From CAXSBR01 sp964252015 (GTDB taxonomy: Bacteria; Actinomycetota; Actinomycetes; Mycobacteriales; Jatrophihabitantaceae): a stretch of 64,000 bases of DNA. A model generated the notes under the pieces. The model ran no database searches and was not told the DNA's origin. It worked only from the letters and a program-made list of their open reading frames with translations. The position numbers and the translations under genes are program-made. The stretch spans positions 62,001 through 126,000 of the forward strand of contig CAXULW010000002.1 in NCBI GenBank assembly GCA_964252015.1. Direction: 5' to 3'. Of this stretch, positions 54,083-63,143 are shown one piece after another; positions within the stretch are counted from its first letter, which is position 1; every line of letters begins with the position of its first letter.

Positions 54083-56251
54083 TCAGCGGACACCGGCGGC
54101 GTCCATGCCGCGCAGTTCCTTCTTCAGCTCGGAGATCTCGTCACGCAGGCGGGCGGCGACCTCGAACTGCAGCTCGCGGGCCGAGGCCATCATCTGCTCG
54201 TTGAGCGACTGGATCAGGTCGGCCAGCGCGGCCCGCGGCATCTCGGCGATGTCGATCTTGCCGTCGGCGTGCGCACCGACCCCGACCACGCCGACCCCGC
54301 GCCCACCCTTGCCCGGCACCGGCGACTTCGGGTGACCGGAGGCCTGCGCCTTGCCCCGCGACTGCGAACGGCCCGAACCGCCGACCGGGGTGTTCAGCAG
54401 TGCCTCGGTGTCTTCGGACTCACGGTTGAGCAGGTCGGTGATGTCGGCGATCCGCTTGCGCAACGGCTGCGGGTCGATCCCGTGCTCGGTGTTGTAGGCG
54501 ACCTGCTTCTCCCGGCGGCGGTTGGTCTCGTCGATCGCCTTGGCCATCGACGGGGTGATGGAGTCCGCGTACATGTGCACCTGGCCGGACACGTTGCGAG
54601 CCGCCCGCCCGATGGTCTGGATCAAGGAGGTGCCGCTGCGCAGGAAGCCTTCCTTGTCCGCGTCGAGGATCGACACCAGCGACACCTCGGGCAGGTCGAG
54701 GCCCTCGCGCAGCAGGTTGATGCCGACCAGGACGTCGAACTCGCCCATGCGCAGCTCGCGCAACAGCTCGACGCGTCGCAGCGTGTCCACCTCGGAGTGC
54801 AGGTAGCGCACCCGGACGCCCAGCTCGAGCAGGTAGTCGGTGAGGTCCTCGGACATCTTCTTGGTCAGCGTGGTGACCAGCACCCGCTCGTTGCGCTCGG
54901 CCCGGACGCGGATCTCGTGGACCAGGTCGTCGATCTGGCCCTTGGTCGACTTGACGATGATCTGCGGGTCGATCAACCCGGTGGGGCGGATGACCTGCTC
55001 GACCACGTCGTTGTGCACGAGGTTGAGCTCGTACGGTCCGGGCGTAGCCGACAGATACATGGCCTGGCCGATGCGCTCGGTGAACTCCTCGAACTTCAGC
55101 GGCCGGTTGTCCATGGCGCTGGGCAGCCGGAACCCGTGATCGACCAGGGTGCGCTTGCGCGACATGTCGCCCTCGTACATGCCGCCGGTCTGCGGCACGG
55201 TCACGTGGGACTCGTCGATCACCAGCAGGTAGTCCTCGGGGAAGTAGTCGAGCAGGCAGTTGGGTGCACTGCCCGGGGAACGTCCGTCGATGTGCATCGA
55301 GTAGTTCTCGATGCCGGAGCAGAACCCGACCTGGCGCATCATCTCGATGTCGTATGTGGTGCGCATCCGCAGCCGCTGGGCCTCGAGCAGCTTGCCCTGC
55401 TTGTCCAGCTCCTCCAGCCGCTGACCGAGCTCGTGCTCGATGCCGGCGATGGCCTTCTCCATCCGCTCCGGTCCGGCCGCATAGTGCGACGCCGGGAAGA
55501 TGAAGACCTCGCTGACGTCGCGCTCGACCTCGCCGGTGAGCGGGTGCAGGTAGTAGAGCTTCTCGATCTCGTCGCCGAACATCTCGACCCGGATGGCCAG
55601 CTCCTCGTACACCGGGAAGATCTCGACCGTGTCACCGCGGGCGCGAAAGGTGCCCCGCGTGAAGGAGAGGTCGTTGCGGGAGTACTGCACGCCGACCAGG
55701 TGGCGCAGGATCGAGTCGCGTTCGATGTGCTGGCCGACCCGCAACCGGACCGAACGGTCGACGTACTCCTGCGGCGTGCCCAGCCCGTAGATGCACGACA
55801 CCGTGGCCACCACCACGACGTCGCGGCGGGTGAGCAGGGACATGGTGGCCGAGTGCCGCAGCCGCTCGACCTCCTCGTTGACCGAGGAGTCCTTCTCGAT
55901 GTAGGTGTCGGTCTGCGGGACGTAGGCCTCGGGCTGGTAGTAGTCGTAGTAGCTCACGAAGTACTCGACCGCGTTGTTGGGCAGCATCTCGCGCAGCTCG
56001 TTGGCCAGCTGGGCGGCCAGCGTCTTGTTCGGGGCCATGATCAGGGCCGGCCGCTGGAGCCGTTCGATCAGCCACGCCGTGGTGGCGGACTTGCCGGTAC
56101 CGGTGGCGCCGAGCAGCACCGTGGACGGGGCGCCGTTGCGGATCCGCTTCTCCAGCTCCTCGATCGCGGCCGGCTGGTCGCCCGAGGGCTCGAAGTCGGA
56201 CACCACCGTGAACGTGCCCGAGCTGGGGACGATGTCACTGTTCACTCGCAT
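54083..56251 (-). CDS. uvrB: Excinuclease ABC subunit B
   Basis: UvrB verifies damage and loads UvrC in nucleotide excision repair. The 722-residue protein has Walker A in LLGATGTGKSATTAW near residue 45, the beta-hairpin region with YYDYYQPEAYVPQTDTYIEK, DEAD-like VIDESHV, helicase motif VI (QTIGRAARN), and a C-terminal UVR domain (LIQSLNEQMMASARELQFEVAARLRDEI). The start is ATG at 56251. A Gly/Arg/Ser-rich insert precedes the UVR domain. Confidence 0.97.
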   Translation of the reverse strand: MRVNSDIVPSSGTFTVVSDFEPSGDQPAAIEELEKRIRNGAPSTVLLGATGTGKSATTAWLIERLQRPALIMAPNKTLAAQLANELREMLPNNAVEYFVSYYDYYQPEAYVPQTDTYIEKDSSVNEEVERLRHSATMSLLTRRDVVVVATVSCIYGLGTPQEYVDRSVRLRVGQHIERDSILRHLVGVQYSRNDLSFTRGTFRARGDTVEIFPVYEELAIRVEMFGDEIEKLYYLHPLTGEVERDVSEVFIFPASHYAAGPERMEKAIAGIEHELGQRLEELDKQGKLLEAQRLRMRTTYDIEMMRQVGFCSGIENYSMHIDGRSPGSAPNCLLDYFPEDYLLVIDESHVTVPQTGGMYEGDMSRKRTLVDHGFRLPSAMDNRPLKFEEFTERIGQAMYLSATPGPYELNLVHNDVVEQVIRPTGLIDPQIIVKSTKGQIDDLVHEIRVRAERNERVLVTTLTKKMSEDLTDYLLELGVRVRYLHSEVDTLRRVELLRELRMGEFDVLVGINLLREGLDLPEVSLVSILDADKEGFLRSGTSLIQTIGRAARNVSGQVHMYADSITPSMAKAIDETNRRREKQVAYNTEHGIDPQPLRKRIADITDLLNRESEDTEALLNTPVGGSGRSQSRGKAQASGHPKSPVPGKGGRGVGVVGVGAHADGKIDIAEMPRAALADLIQSLNEQMMASARELQFEVAARLRDEISELKKELRGMDAAGVR

Positions 56252-56351
56252 GGCTCAACGGTACGGCTCGACTCTGACAGAACTCGTTCTCGCAGTAGCA
56301 TCGCGCCGACGGCGAAACCACCCCGTCTCGGGCGCAGAGTCGGGCTGGGAC

Positions 56352-57083
56352 ATGAGCAGTTATTACGGACCGGGTCCACAACCCGGCCCCAGCGGAAGCC
56401 CTCCGGCTGCGCCCGGCAACGGTCCCCGCACGTTCGGGATCGCCGCGATGGCCCTGCTGCTCGTCGCCACGGTCGTGTCTTTCGCCGTCACCCGATCGTC
56501 CGGGGGGTCCGCGAGGTCGGCGGTCGTGGTCGGCGTGACCCCCTCGGGATCAGGCCAGTTCCCGTCGTCGATCACGTTCCCCAGCACCACTGACCCCACC
56601 GGGCCTGCGTCGACCACCGACGCCGGTGGCCAGGCCAGCGCCAGCCCGGTCCCGCCGAGCCCGACCCGCACCGTGCCTCCGACCACCGTGCCCCCGACCA
56701 CCGTGCCTCCGACCACCGTGCCTCCGACCACCGTGCCCCGGACCACCCCGCCGGTGCAGATGAGCGTCTACGGGGTGCGCAACGTGCTCTACCTGTTCTT
56801 CGACGGGTTCCTGTACCACCGGCTCTCCGACGTCCGCGCCGCCGTGTGCCCCAAGTACCGCTACCTCTACAACGGCACGTACACGATCGATCCCAAGGGT
56901 TACGAGTTCCAGAAGTGGCGCTCGAACAGCTACACGCTGTACCCGGGGCGGACCTACGTCGACATCTACGTCGCCGTCACGTTGCGCAATCCGGCTACCG
57001 GTTCCGTGGGCAAGACCTGGAACCACACCTGGGTCGTCATCCTGCAGGACAAGAAGTACTACGTCTGCGGGCAGCGGTCATGA
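56352..57083 (+). CDS. Membrane-anchored protein with PPTTV repeats
   Basis: A 243-residue protein: a short Pro/Gly-rich N-terminus, one hydrophobic segment (about residues 27-46, FGIAAMALLLVATVVSFAV), a Ser/Thr/Pro-rich spacer with four or more copies of PPTTV (15-bp repeat near 56686-56745), and a C-terminal domain of about 105 residues rich in Tyr (YGVRNVLYLFFDG, KYRYLYNGTYTID) with two cysteines. The topology suggests an exterior domain on a wall-spanning stalk. I do not recognise the domain. It overlaps the next gene (ATGA). Confidence 0.75.
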   Translation: MSSYYGPGPQPGPSGSPPAAPGNGPRTFGIAAMALLLVATVVSFAVTRSSGGSARSAVVVGVTPSGSGQFPSSITFPSTTDPTGPASTTDAGGQASASPVPPSPTRTVPPTTVPPTTVPPTTVPPTTVPRTTPPVQMSVYGVRNVLYLFFDGFLYHRLSDVRAAVCPKYRYLYNGTYTIDPKGYEFQKWRSNSYTLYPGRTYVDIYVAVTLRNPATGSVGKTWNHTWVVILQDKKYYVCGQRS

Positions 57084-57757
57084 GCAGCGGATGGACGCCT
57101 GACGGCCCGAGCCAGCAGGGCCCGAGCCAGCAAGGTCCGAGCCAGTACCGCCCATGGTCACCCCCGCCCGTGCCGGGTCCGGCCGGTCCATGGAGCGCGC
57201 AACCGTCGATGTCCCCGCCAGTGCCGCCGCCGATCATCCCGCCGCCTGGCTATCCCCCGGTCGGCTACGGCCAGCCCGGCGCGTACCCGCAGCAGAGCGG
57301 GTATCCCGGCCCGCGCAGTTCGACCCGGGCGCCGAGCCCGGCCGGGATCGTGGTGGCCGCCGCCGGTGCCGCGCTGGCCGTGCTGGGGCTGTTCCTGGAC
57401 TGGTACGCCAGCGGTACGACCACCGTGGGCGTCAAGGCACTGGTGCGAGCCAGCCAGCTCGACGGCGCGTCCGGGCTCGCCCACGTCTACTTCGGGTGGG
57501 CACTGTGGGTCGTCCTGGCCATCGCCATCGCGGTGGCGATCTCGGCCAACCTGGCCGGCTCTGGGGTGGCTCCGCTGGCCATCGGCGGCGCCGTCGCCGG
57601 CGTCGCGTCGACCGTGCTGACGTTTTCCGCGCTCAACGCCGGACGGGCCAGCGGCAGCGCGTTCGACCACGCAGCGATCGGGCTCTGGCTGTTCCTGCTC
57701 GGCCCGCTGATCCTGGGCGCCGGAGCGCTGTTCGCGCTGGCCCGACCCACTCGCTGA
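57080..57757 (+). CDS. Pro/Gln-rich tailed four-helix membrane protein
   Basis: The 225-residue protein starts at ATG 57080, overlapping the previous stop. Residues 1-85 are Pro/Gly/Gln/Tyr-rich with GPSQQ repeats. Then come about four hydrophobic segments (from near residues 88, 137, 162 and 200). No catalytic motif is visible. Coupled translation suggests it works with the PPTTV protein, perhaps in an envelope complex; this is inference. It resembles the general layout of many actinobacterial integral membrane proteins of unknown function. Confidence 0.75.
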   Translation: MSSGWTPDGPSQQGPSQQGPSQYRPWSPPPVPGPAGPWSAQPSMSPPVPPPIIPPPGYPPVGYGQPGAYPQQSGYPGPRSSTRAPSPAGIVVAAAGAALAVLGLFLDWYASGTTTVGVKALVRASQLDGASGLAHVYFGWALWVVLAIAIAVAISANLAGSGVAPLAIGGAVAGVASTVLTFSALNAGRASGSAFDHAAIGLWLFLLGPLILGAGALFALARPTR

Positions 57758-57786
57758 GCGGCACTCACGCGGCCCGGCACGACCGA

Positions 57787-58530
57787 TCAGCCGAGGACGA
57801 ACCGCCAGCTGCCGGTGCCCACGGACACCACCACCGCCACGACGGCCAGCGTCACCGCGCCCGCCATGAACCACCGGTCGCGCGGGTGCAGCACCGAGCG
57901 CCGGGCGAACGTGCGCGGCGCGCCGCTGTCGAACCCGCGCCCGTCCATCGCTGCGGCCAGCCGGACCGCCCGACGGATCGCCTGCACCAACAGGGCGAAG
58001 AACAATCCAAAAGCGGTCCGCACCCAGGCCACCGGTGTGCGCCCCGCGCCCAGGCCCCGGGCCCGCCGGGCTCGGCGCAGGGTCGTCAACTCCTCGGCCA
58101 GCAGGGGGATCAGCCGGAACGCCGCCAGCGCGCCGTAGGCGATCCGGGCCGGGGCGTGCCATTTCTGCACCAGCGCGTCGGCCAGGTCGACCGGCTCGGT
58201 CGAGACGACCAGGAGCAGCCCGGGCAGGCCCAGCGCCAACAAGCGCAGTGAGACCCCGAGCAGCCCGTGCACCGACCCGCTGGCCAGGAAGTTGGCCAGC
58301 CACAGCGACCCGAGCCCGACGGCGATCGGCCACGCCCGGGCCAGCAGCCGGGGCCCGATCCCCAGCAACGGCAGGGCGACGAGCTCCGCGCCGACGACGA
58401 TCCCGCTGGTGACGACATCGCGGCTGGGCAGCAGCGGCGCCGACAGCACGGCGATCGCGGTCAGCTTGGCCACCGGGTTGAGCCGCCCGGCAGGCGTGTC
58501 CACGTCCGGGCTCAGCAGGATGAGCGTCAC
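57787..58530 (-). CDS. ykoC: ECF transporter transmembrane subunit (EcfT, YkoC/CbiQ-like)
   Basis: The 247-residue protein is the energy-coupling membrane subunit of an ECF vitamin importer. It has about five hydrophobic segments and the two coupling-helix motifs: RRARRARGLGAG and AAAMDGRGFDSGAPR (family Ala-Arg-Gly type). GTG at 58530 overlaps the ATPase stop. With the YkoE-type S component and TPP riboswitch it forms a thiamine-precursor uptake system. Confidence 0.88.
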   Translation of the reverse strand: MTLILLSPDVDTPAGRLNPVAKLTAIAVLSAPLLPSRDVVTSGIVVGAELVALPLLGIGPRLLARAWPIAVGLGSLWLANFLASGSVHGLLGVSLRLLALGLPGLLLVVSTEPVDLADALVQKWHAPARIAYGALAAFRLIPLLAEELTTLRRARRARGLGAGRTPVAWVRTAFGLFFALLVQAIRRAVRLAAAMDGRGFDSGAPRTFARRSVLHPRDRWFMAGAVTLAVVAVVVSVGTGSWRFVLG

Positions 58531-60068
58531 GCCAACCGCCCGGCCGTCATCACGTGCACGTCGTCGGCCACCCGCGCCACGAACTCCTCGTCGTGGCTGA
58601 CGATCAGCAGCGCGTGCCCGTCGTCGCGCACGGCGTGGAGCAGCTCGGCCAGCGCGGCCCAGGTGCGCGCGTCCTGACCGAACGTGGGTTCGTCCAGGAC
58701 GAGGACGGGCGCGGCGGCGGACAACGCGGTGGCCACGGACAGCCGTCGTTTCTGCCCACCGGACAGGGTGAACGGGTTGGCCTCGGCCAGGGCGGTGAGA
58801 TCGAGCCGGTCGAGCAATTCCTCGACCCGGGCGGCCACCCGCGAGGTCGCCCACCCGAGCCGACCGGGGGCGAGGGCCAGCTCGCCGCGCACCGTGGTGG
58901 TCAGGAACTGGTGCTCCGGGTTCTGGAACACCGTGCCGACGGCCCGGACCAGCGACGCCGGGCGGCGCCGGTGCAGCGGCTGCCCCGGCCGGTCGGCGGC
59001 GAGGACGCGCCCGGCGGTCGGGGCGAGCAGGCCGGCCGCCATCAGCGCCAGCGTCGACTTGCCCGAGCCGTTTGCGCCCGTCACCGCCGTGGCCGTGCCC
59101 GCGCGGGCCACCAGTGCCGCGTCGGTCACCGCATCGACGTCGGCCCGCGGATACCGCAGCCGCACCCGATCCACGGTCAGCACCTCGGCCGCCGGTGACG
59201 ACTCCGCGCCCGTGGGGGACGCGGATGAGCGTCTTCCCGCGTCCCCCACGGGCGCGGAGTCGAGGCGGCGGGCGGGCGGCAGCCACACCCCGGCCGCGGC
59301 CAGCTCGGCGCGGGCCCGTCCGAACACGGACTCAGGTGGCCCCTCGGCGATCAGCCCACCGCCGGCGGCCAGGACGACGACCCGGTCGATCAGCGGCAGC
59401 CAGGCGCCCACCCGGTGCTCGACCAGGACCATGGTGGCGCCGGTGCGCTCCAGCGCCCGGGTGACGGCCGCGCGGACGAGCGCCGCGCCGGCGGGGTCGA
59501 GGTTGGCCGTCGGCTCGTCCAGCAGCAGCAGACCGGGCTCGTTGGCCAGGATCCCGGCCAGGGCCAGCCGCTGTTTCTCCCCGCCCGACAGCTCGGCGGT
59601 CGAACGGGACGGGCCGTACGGGAAGCCAACGGTGGCCAATGCCGCCGAGACCCGGGGCCAGATCTGGTCCGTCGGGACGCCGTAGTTCTCCGGACCGAAC
59701 GCCACGTCGTCGCCCGCGCGGCTCATCACCAGCTGGGTCTCCGGGTCCTGCAGCACGAGCCCGCTGCGGTGGCGGGCGTCGTGGGGCGCACGTCCGTCCA
59801 CCCGTAACGAGCCGGCGGATTCGCCGCTCTGTTGACCGTGCAGCAGCCCGGCCAGACCCGCCAGCAGCGTGGACTTGCCCGACCCGGACGCCCCGAGCAG
59901 GAGCACCCGCTCCCCCGGCTGGATCCGCAGCGACAGCGCCGAGACCGCCCACGCCCGCCGCCCCGCGTGCCGCCAGCCCCAGTCCCGCGCGTCGATACCC
60001 GCGGGAGCGATCCGCAGCACGCCCGCAGAGCCGCTCGCCGAACCGCCCGTCGTCACACCTGCAGACAA
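58527..60068 (-). CDS. ykoD: Fused double ATPase of ECF transporter (YkoD-like)
   Basis: The 513-residue protein has two ABC ATPase domains. The first has Walker A LLLGASGSGKSTLLAGLAG (about 52), signature LSGGEKQRLALAG and Walker B LLLLDEPTANLDP. The second has VTGANGSGKSTLAL (about 335), signature LSGGQKRRLSVA and VLVLDEPTFGQD. The two halves act as EcfA1 and EcfA2. The linker (about residues 270-292) is encoded by a perfect 25-bp inverted repeat. The start is TTG 60068 or GTG 60056. It lies between the S and T genes of the same operon. Confidence 0.93.
   Translation of the reverse strand: MSAGVTTGGSASGSAGVLRIAPAGIDARDWGWRHAGRRAWAVSALSLRIQPGERVLLLGASGSGKSTLLAGLAGLLHGQQSGESAGSLRVDGRAPHDARHRSGLVLQDPETQLVMSRAGDDVAFGPENYGVPTDQIWPRVSAALATVGFPYGPSRSTAELSGGEKQRLALAGILANEPGLLLLDEPTANLDPAGAALVRAAVTRALERTGATMVLVEHRVGAWLPLIDRVVVLAAGGGLIAEGPPESVFGRARAELAAAGVWLPPARRLDSAPVGDAGRRSSASPTGAESSPAAEVLTVDRVRLRYPRADVDAVTDAALVARAGTATAVTGANGSGKSTLALMAAGLLAPTAGRVLAADRPGQPLHRRRPASLVRAVGTVFQNPEHQFLTTTVRGELALAPGRLGWATSRVAARVEELLDRLDLTALAEANPFTLSGGQKRRLSVATALSAAAPVLVLDEPTFGQDARTWAALAELLHAVRDDGHALLIVSHDEEFVARVADDVHVMTAGRLA
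59200..59261. repeat. Perfect 25-bp inverted repeat (family B) inside the ykoD reading frame
   Basis: The arms 59200-59224 and 59237-59261 are exact complements around a 12-base loop. The arms share GACTYCGCGCCCGT and GGGACGC with the palindromes at 1549-1695. The element is translated in frame as a Ser/Ala/Pro/Gly-rich linker (DSAPVGDAGRRSSASPTGAE) between the two ATPase domains. Confidence 0.92.
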
Positions 60069-60075
60069 CGCGCGG

Positions 60076-60684
60076 TCATACCAGGGTCTGCTCGCGGCCG
60101 GACGCGAAGGGTGCCAGCACCCCGGTCGCGGCCAATGCCCGCACCAGAGCCCACGACACGCCGCCGGCGATCACCGCACCGGCCACGGCGGCCAGGCCCA
60201 GGTAGGACAGCTTCTGGCCCAGCGGGAAGTAGGCGTAGTAGCGATAGATCCACACGTCGAGCAGGGCCATCGCCACCCCGGCCAGCAGGCCGGACGCGAG
60301 CGCGCTGCGCAGGCTCCAGTCGCGGTAGCGCGCGAGCGCGAAGGCCGCCTCGGCCGCGGCGCCCTCGACCAGGCCGTAGACGATGATCGAGGTGCCGGAC
60401 CAGGACACGCTCACCAGCGCCTCGAACAGCGCGGCCAGCAGTTCGGCCCCGAGGGCGGCGCCGGGACGTCGGACGATCAGCGCGCCGAGCGGACCAGCCA
60501 TGACAAAGACCACATTCGTCAAGGCGGCCAGCGGGGCGAAGGCGCTGAAAACCGATGCAAAATTCACCAACCCCCAGGCCCAGTAGACGACCCCGAACAA
60601 CGCGGCGACGACGGCCATGACAACGATGTCGACCGTGCGCCAGCGGATCCGGTGAAACCCGCGGAAACCTACAGATACAGCCAT
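60076..60684 (-). CDS. ykoE: ECF transporter S component, YkoE family
   Basis: The substrate-binding membrane subunit of a thiamine or hydroxymethylpyrimidine ECF importer. From ATG 60684 it has 202 residues and about six hydrophobic segments, with YkoE-type features ALFGVVYWAWGLVNF, LIVRRPGAALGAELLAALFEALV and YRYYAYFPLGQKLSYLG. A GGAAGG Shine-Dalgarno lies seven bases upstream, immediately beside the riboswitch. The ATPase gene follows after seven bases. Confidence 0.9.
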   Translation of the reverse strand: MAVSVGFRGFHRIRWRTVDIVVMAVVAALFGVVYWAWGLVNFASVFSAFAPLAALTNVVFVMAGPLGALIVRRPGAALGAELLAALFEALVSVSWSGTSIIVYGLVEGAAAEAAFALARYRDWSLRSALASGLLAGVAMALLDVWIYRYYAYFPLGQKLSYLGLAAVAGAVIAGGVSWALVRALAATGVLAPFASGREQTLV

Positions 60685-60696
60685 GGGCAAACCTTC

Positions 60697-60787
60697 CGAC
60701 TTCCTGCGCCGGCATGACCCGGATCAGGTTCGAGGGTCTGCGGTCTCCCGCACTCTCAGCGCCGAAGCGCTCCCCTGTCGTGGTGGA
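60697..60787 (-). promoter_or_regulatory. TPP riboswitch (thi box)
   Basis: Read on the minus strand, the leader contains the TPP-aptamer core GCTGAGA (60754-60760), then GACCCTCGAACCTGATC and CCGGGTCATGCCGGCGCAGG, in the order and spacing of known thi boxes. The aptamer ends directly at the GGAAGG ribosome-binding site of ykoE (60692-60697), which suggests that ligand binding blocks translation initiation. It controls the ykoE-ykoD-ykoC operon. Confidence 0.93.
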
Positions 60788-60872
60788 CGTCACCTATTCT
60801 AGCGCGAGCCAAGAATGATCACCGACGCGACCCGTGACCTGTTCGACTCGTTACATCTGGCAATCTCGACGT

Positions 60873-63125
60873 ATGCAGATCTGGCCTGGAACCGCTTACC
60901 CCCTCGGCGCCACGTACGACGGCTCTGGTACCAACTTCGCCTTGTTCTCCGAGGTCGCCGAGTGCGTGGAGCTCTGTCTCTTCGATGCCAAGGGCGGCGA
61001 GACCCGGATACGCCTACCCGAGGTGGACGGTTACGTCTGGCACGCGTTCATCCCCAACGTCGAGCCCGGACAGCTGTACGGCTACCGCGTACACGGGCCC
61101 AACAACCCGTCCCAGGGGCAGCGCTGCAACCCGAACAAGCTGCTGCTGGATCCCTACTCGAAGGCGATCGACGGCAAGTTCGACTGGGACCAGTCCCTGT
61201 TCGGCTACGACTTCGACCACCCCGACCAGCGCAATGACGACGACTCCGCGCCGTTCATGCCCAAGTCCGTGGTCATCAGCCCGTTCTTCGACTGGGGCAA
61301 TGACCGCCCGCCGCGCCGGCAGTATGCCGACAGCTTCATCTACGAAGCCCACGTCAAAGGTCTGACCTACCTGCATCCGGGCATCCCCGATGAGATCCGC
61401 GGTACCTACGCCGCCATCGCCCACCCGGCGATGATCGAGCACCTGACCGGGCTCGGCGTCACCGCGATCGAGCTCATGCCGGTGCACCACTTCGCCAACG
61501 ACTCGACCCTGCAGGACAAGGGATTGTCCAACTACTGGGGTTACAACACCATCGGGTTCCTGGCCCCTGACTCGAAATACGCCTCAGCCGGCAACCCCGG
61601 CGGGCAGGTGCCCGAGTTCAAGACGATGGTGCGGGCGCTGCACGAGGCCGGCATCGAGGTCATCCTCGACGTGGTCTACAACCACACGGCCGAGGGCAAC
61701 CACATGGGCCCGACCATCAGCATGCGCGGCATCGACAACGCGGCGTACTACCGCCTGGTGGAGGGCGACCTCGAGCACTACATGGACTACACGGGTACCG
61801 GCAACACGCTGAACGTGCGCCAGCCGCACTCGTTGCAGCTGATCATGGACTCGTTGCGGTACTGGGTCACCGAGATGCACGTGGACGGGTTCCGGTTCGA
61901 CCTGGCCGCCACGCTGGCCCGCGAGTTCTACGACGTCGACCGGCTCTCCAGCTTCTTCGAACTCGTCCAGCAGGATCCGGTGGTCAGCCAGGTCAAGCTC
62001 ATCGCCGAGCCGTGGGACGTCGGTCCGGGCGGATACCAGGTGGGTAACTTCCCGCCGCAATGGACGGAGTGGAACGGCAAGTACCGCGACACCGTGCGGG
62101 ACTTCTGGCGCGGCGAATCGGCCTCGCTGGGCGAGTTCGCCTCACGCATCACCGGCTCGGCCGACCTGTACGCGCACTCCGGGCGGCGGCCGGTGGCCAG
62201 CATCAACTTCGTCATCGCCCACGACGGGTTCACCCTGCGCGACCTGGTCTCCTACAACGAGAAGCACAACGAAGCCAACGGCGAGAACAACCAGGACGGC
62301 GAGAGCCACAACCGTTCCTGGAACTGCGGCGTCGAAGGCCCTACCGACGATCCCGAGATCCTGGCCCTGCGCTCGCGCCAGCAGCGCAACTTCATCTCCA
62401 CGATGCTGCTCTCGCAGGGCGTACCGATGATCTGTCACGGCGACGAACTCGGCCGCACCCAATTCGGCAACAACAACGGTTACTGCCAGGACAACGAGAT
62501 CTCCTGGATCGACTGGTCCAAGGCCGACGCCGGGTTGATGGAGTTCACCAAGCAGGTCTCCACGCTGCGCGCCCAACACCCGGTGTTCCGGCGGCGGCGG
62601 TTCTTCGACGGCCGCCCGTCCACCCGCCGCGGCGAGGACCCGTTGCCCGACATCGGGTGGTTCCGGCCCGACGGCAGCGCGATGAGCGAGCAGGACTGGG
62701 ACTCAGGGTTCGGCAAAGCCATCGCCGTCTACCTCAACGGCGACGGGATCCCCGATCACGACAGCCGCGGCCAGCGGGTGAAGGACGACACCTTCCTGGT
62801 CTGTTTCAGCGCCCACCACGACAAGATCGACTTCACGCTGCCCACGTCGGAATACGGCCGCAAGTGGTGCGTGGTCGTGAGCTCCGACGACGACCAGACC
62901 ACGCAGGGCGACCCGCTGGACGCGGGAACGACGTTGTCGGTGCCGGGCCGGGCCGTCGTGGTGCTGCGCCGCCTATCCGTCGTCGATGACGCGCCGCCGC
63001 CGCAGAGCGCCGTGGCCGGGGCCGACGCGTTCGACGACATCGTCCACGAGCAGCCCCCGATCCAGAAGCCGGCGCCGCGGCGGCCGCGGGCTCGGGCCAA
63101 GCCGGCCAAGTCCACCAAGAGCTGA
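60873..63125 (+). CDS. glgX: Glycogen debranching enzyme GlgX/TreX (isoamylase type)
   Basis: It hydrolyses alpha-1,6 branches of glycogen, supplying linear maltodextrins. The 750-residue GH13 protein starts MQIWPGTAYPLGATYDGSGT with an N-terminal CBM48-type domain. Catalytic-domain regions include ILDVVYNHTAEG, the nucleophile region VDGFRFDLAATLAR, the acid/base in LIAEPWDVGPGGY and FVIAHDGFTLRDLVSYN. The C-terminal 40 residues are a Pro/Ala/Lys-rich tail. ATG 60873 was chosen although the frame is open to 60834. It is followed after 18 bp by treY, the classic glgX-treY-treZ trehalose route. Confidence 0.95.
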   Translation: MQIWPGTAYPLGATYDGSGTNFALFSEVAECVELCLFDAKGGETRIRLPEVDGYVWHAFIPNVEPGQLYGYRVHGPNNPSQGQRCNPNKLLLDPYSKAIDGKFDWDQSLFGYDFDHPDQRNDDDSAPFMPKSVVISPFFDWGNDRPPRRQYADSFIYEAHVKGLTYLHPGIPDEIRGTYAAIAHPAMIEHLTGLGVTAIELMPVHHFANDSTLQDKGLSNYWGYNTIGFLAPDSKYASAGNPGGQVPEFKTMVRALHEAGIEVILDVVYNHTAEGNHMGPTISMRGIDNAAYYRLVEGDLEHYMDYTGTGNTLNVRQPHSLQLIMDSLRYWVTEMHVDGFRFDLAATLAREFYDVDRLSSFFELVQQDPVVSQVKLIAEPWDVGPGGYQVGNFPPQWTEWNGKYRDTVRDFWRGESASLGEFASRITGSADLYAHSGRRPVASINFVIAHDGFTLRDLVSYNEKHNEANGENNQDGESHNRSWNCGVEGPTDDPEILALRSRQQRNFISTMLLSQGVPMICHGDELGRTQFGNNNGYCQDNEISWIDWSKADAGLMEFTKQVSTLRAQHPVFRRRRFFDGRPSTRRGEDPLPDIGWFRPDGSAMSEQDWDSGFGKAIAVYLNGDGIPDHDSRGQRVKDDTFLVCFSAHHDKIDFTLPTSEYGRKWCVVVSSDDDQTTQGDPLDAGTTLSVPGRAVVVLRRLSVVDDAPPPQSAVAGADAFDDIVHEQPPIQKPAPRRPRARAKPAKSTKS

Positions 63126-63143
63126 GCCGCAGAGGTGACGAAC

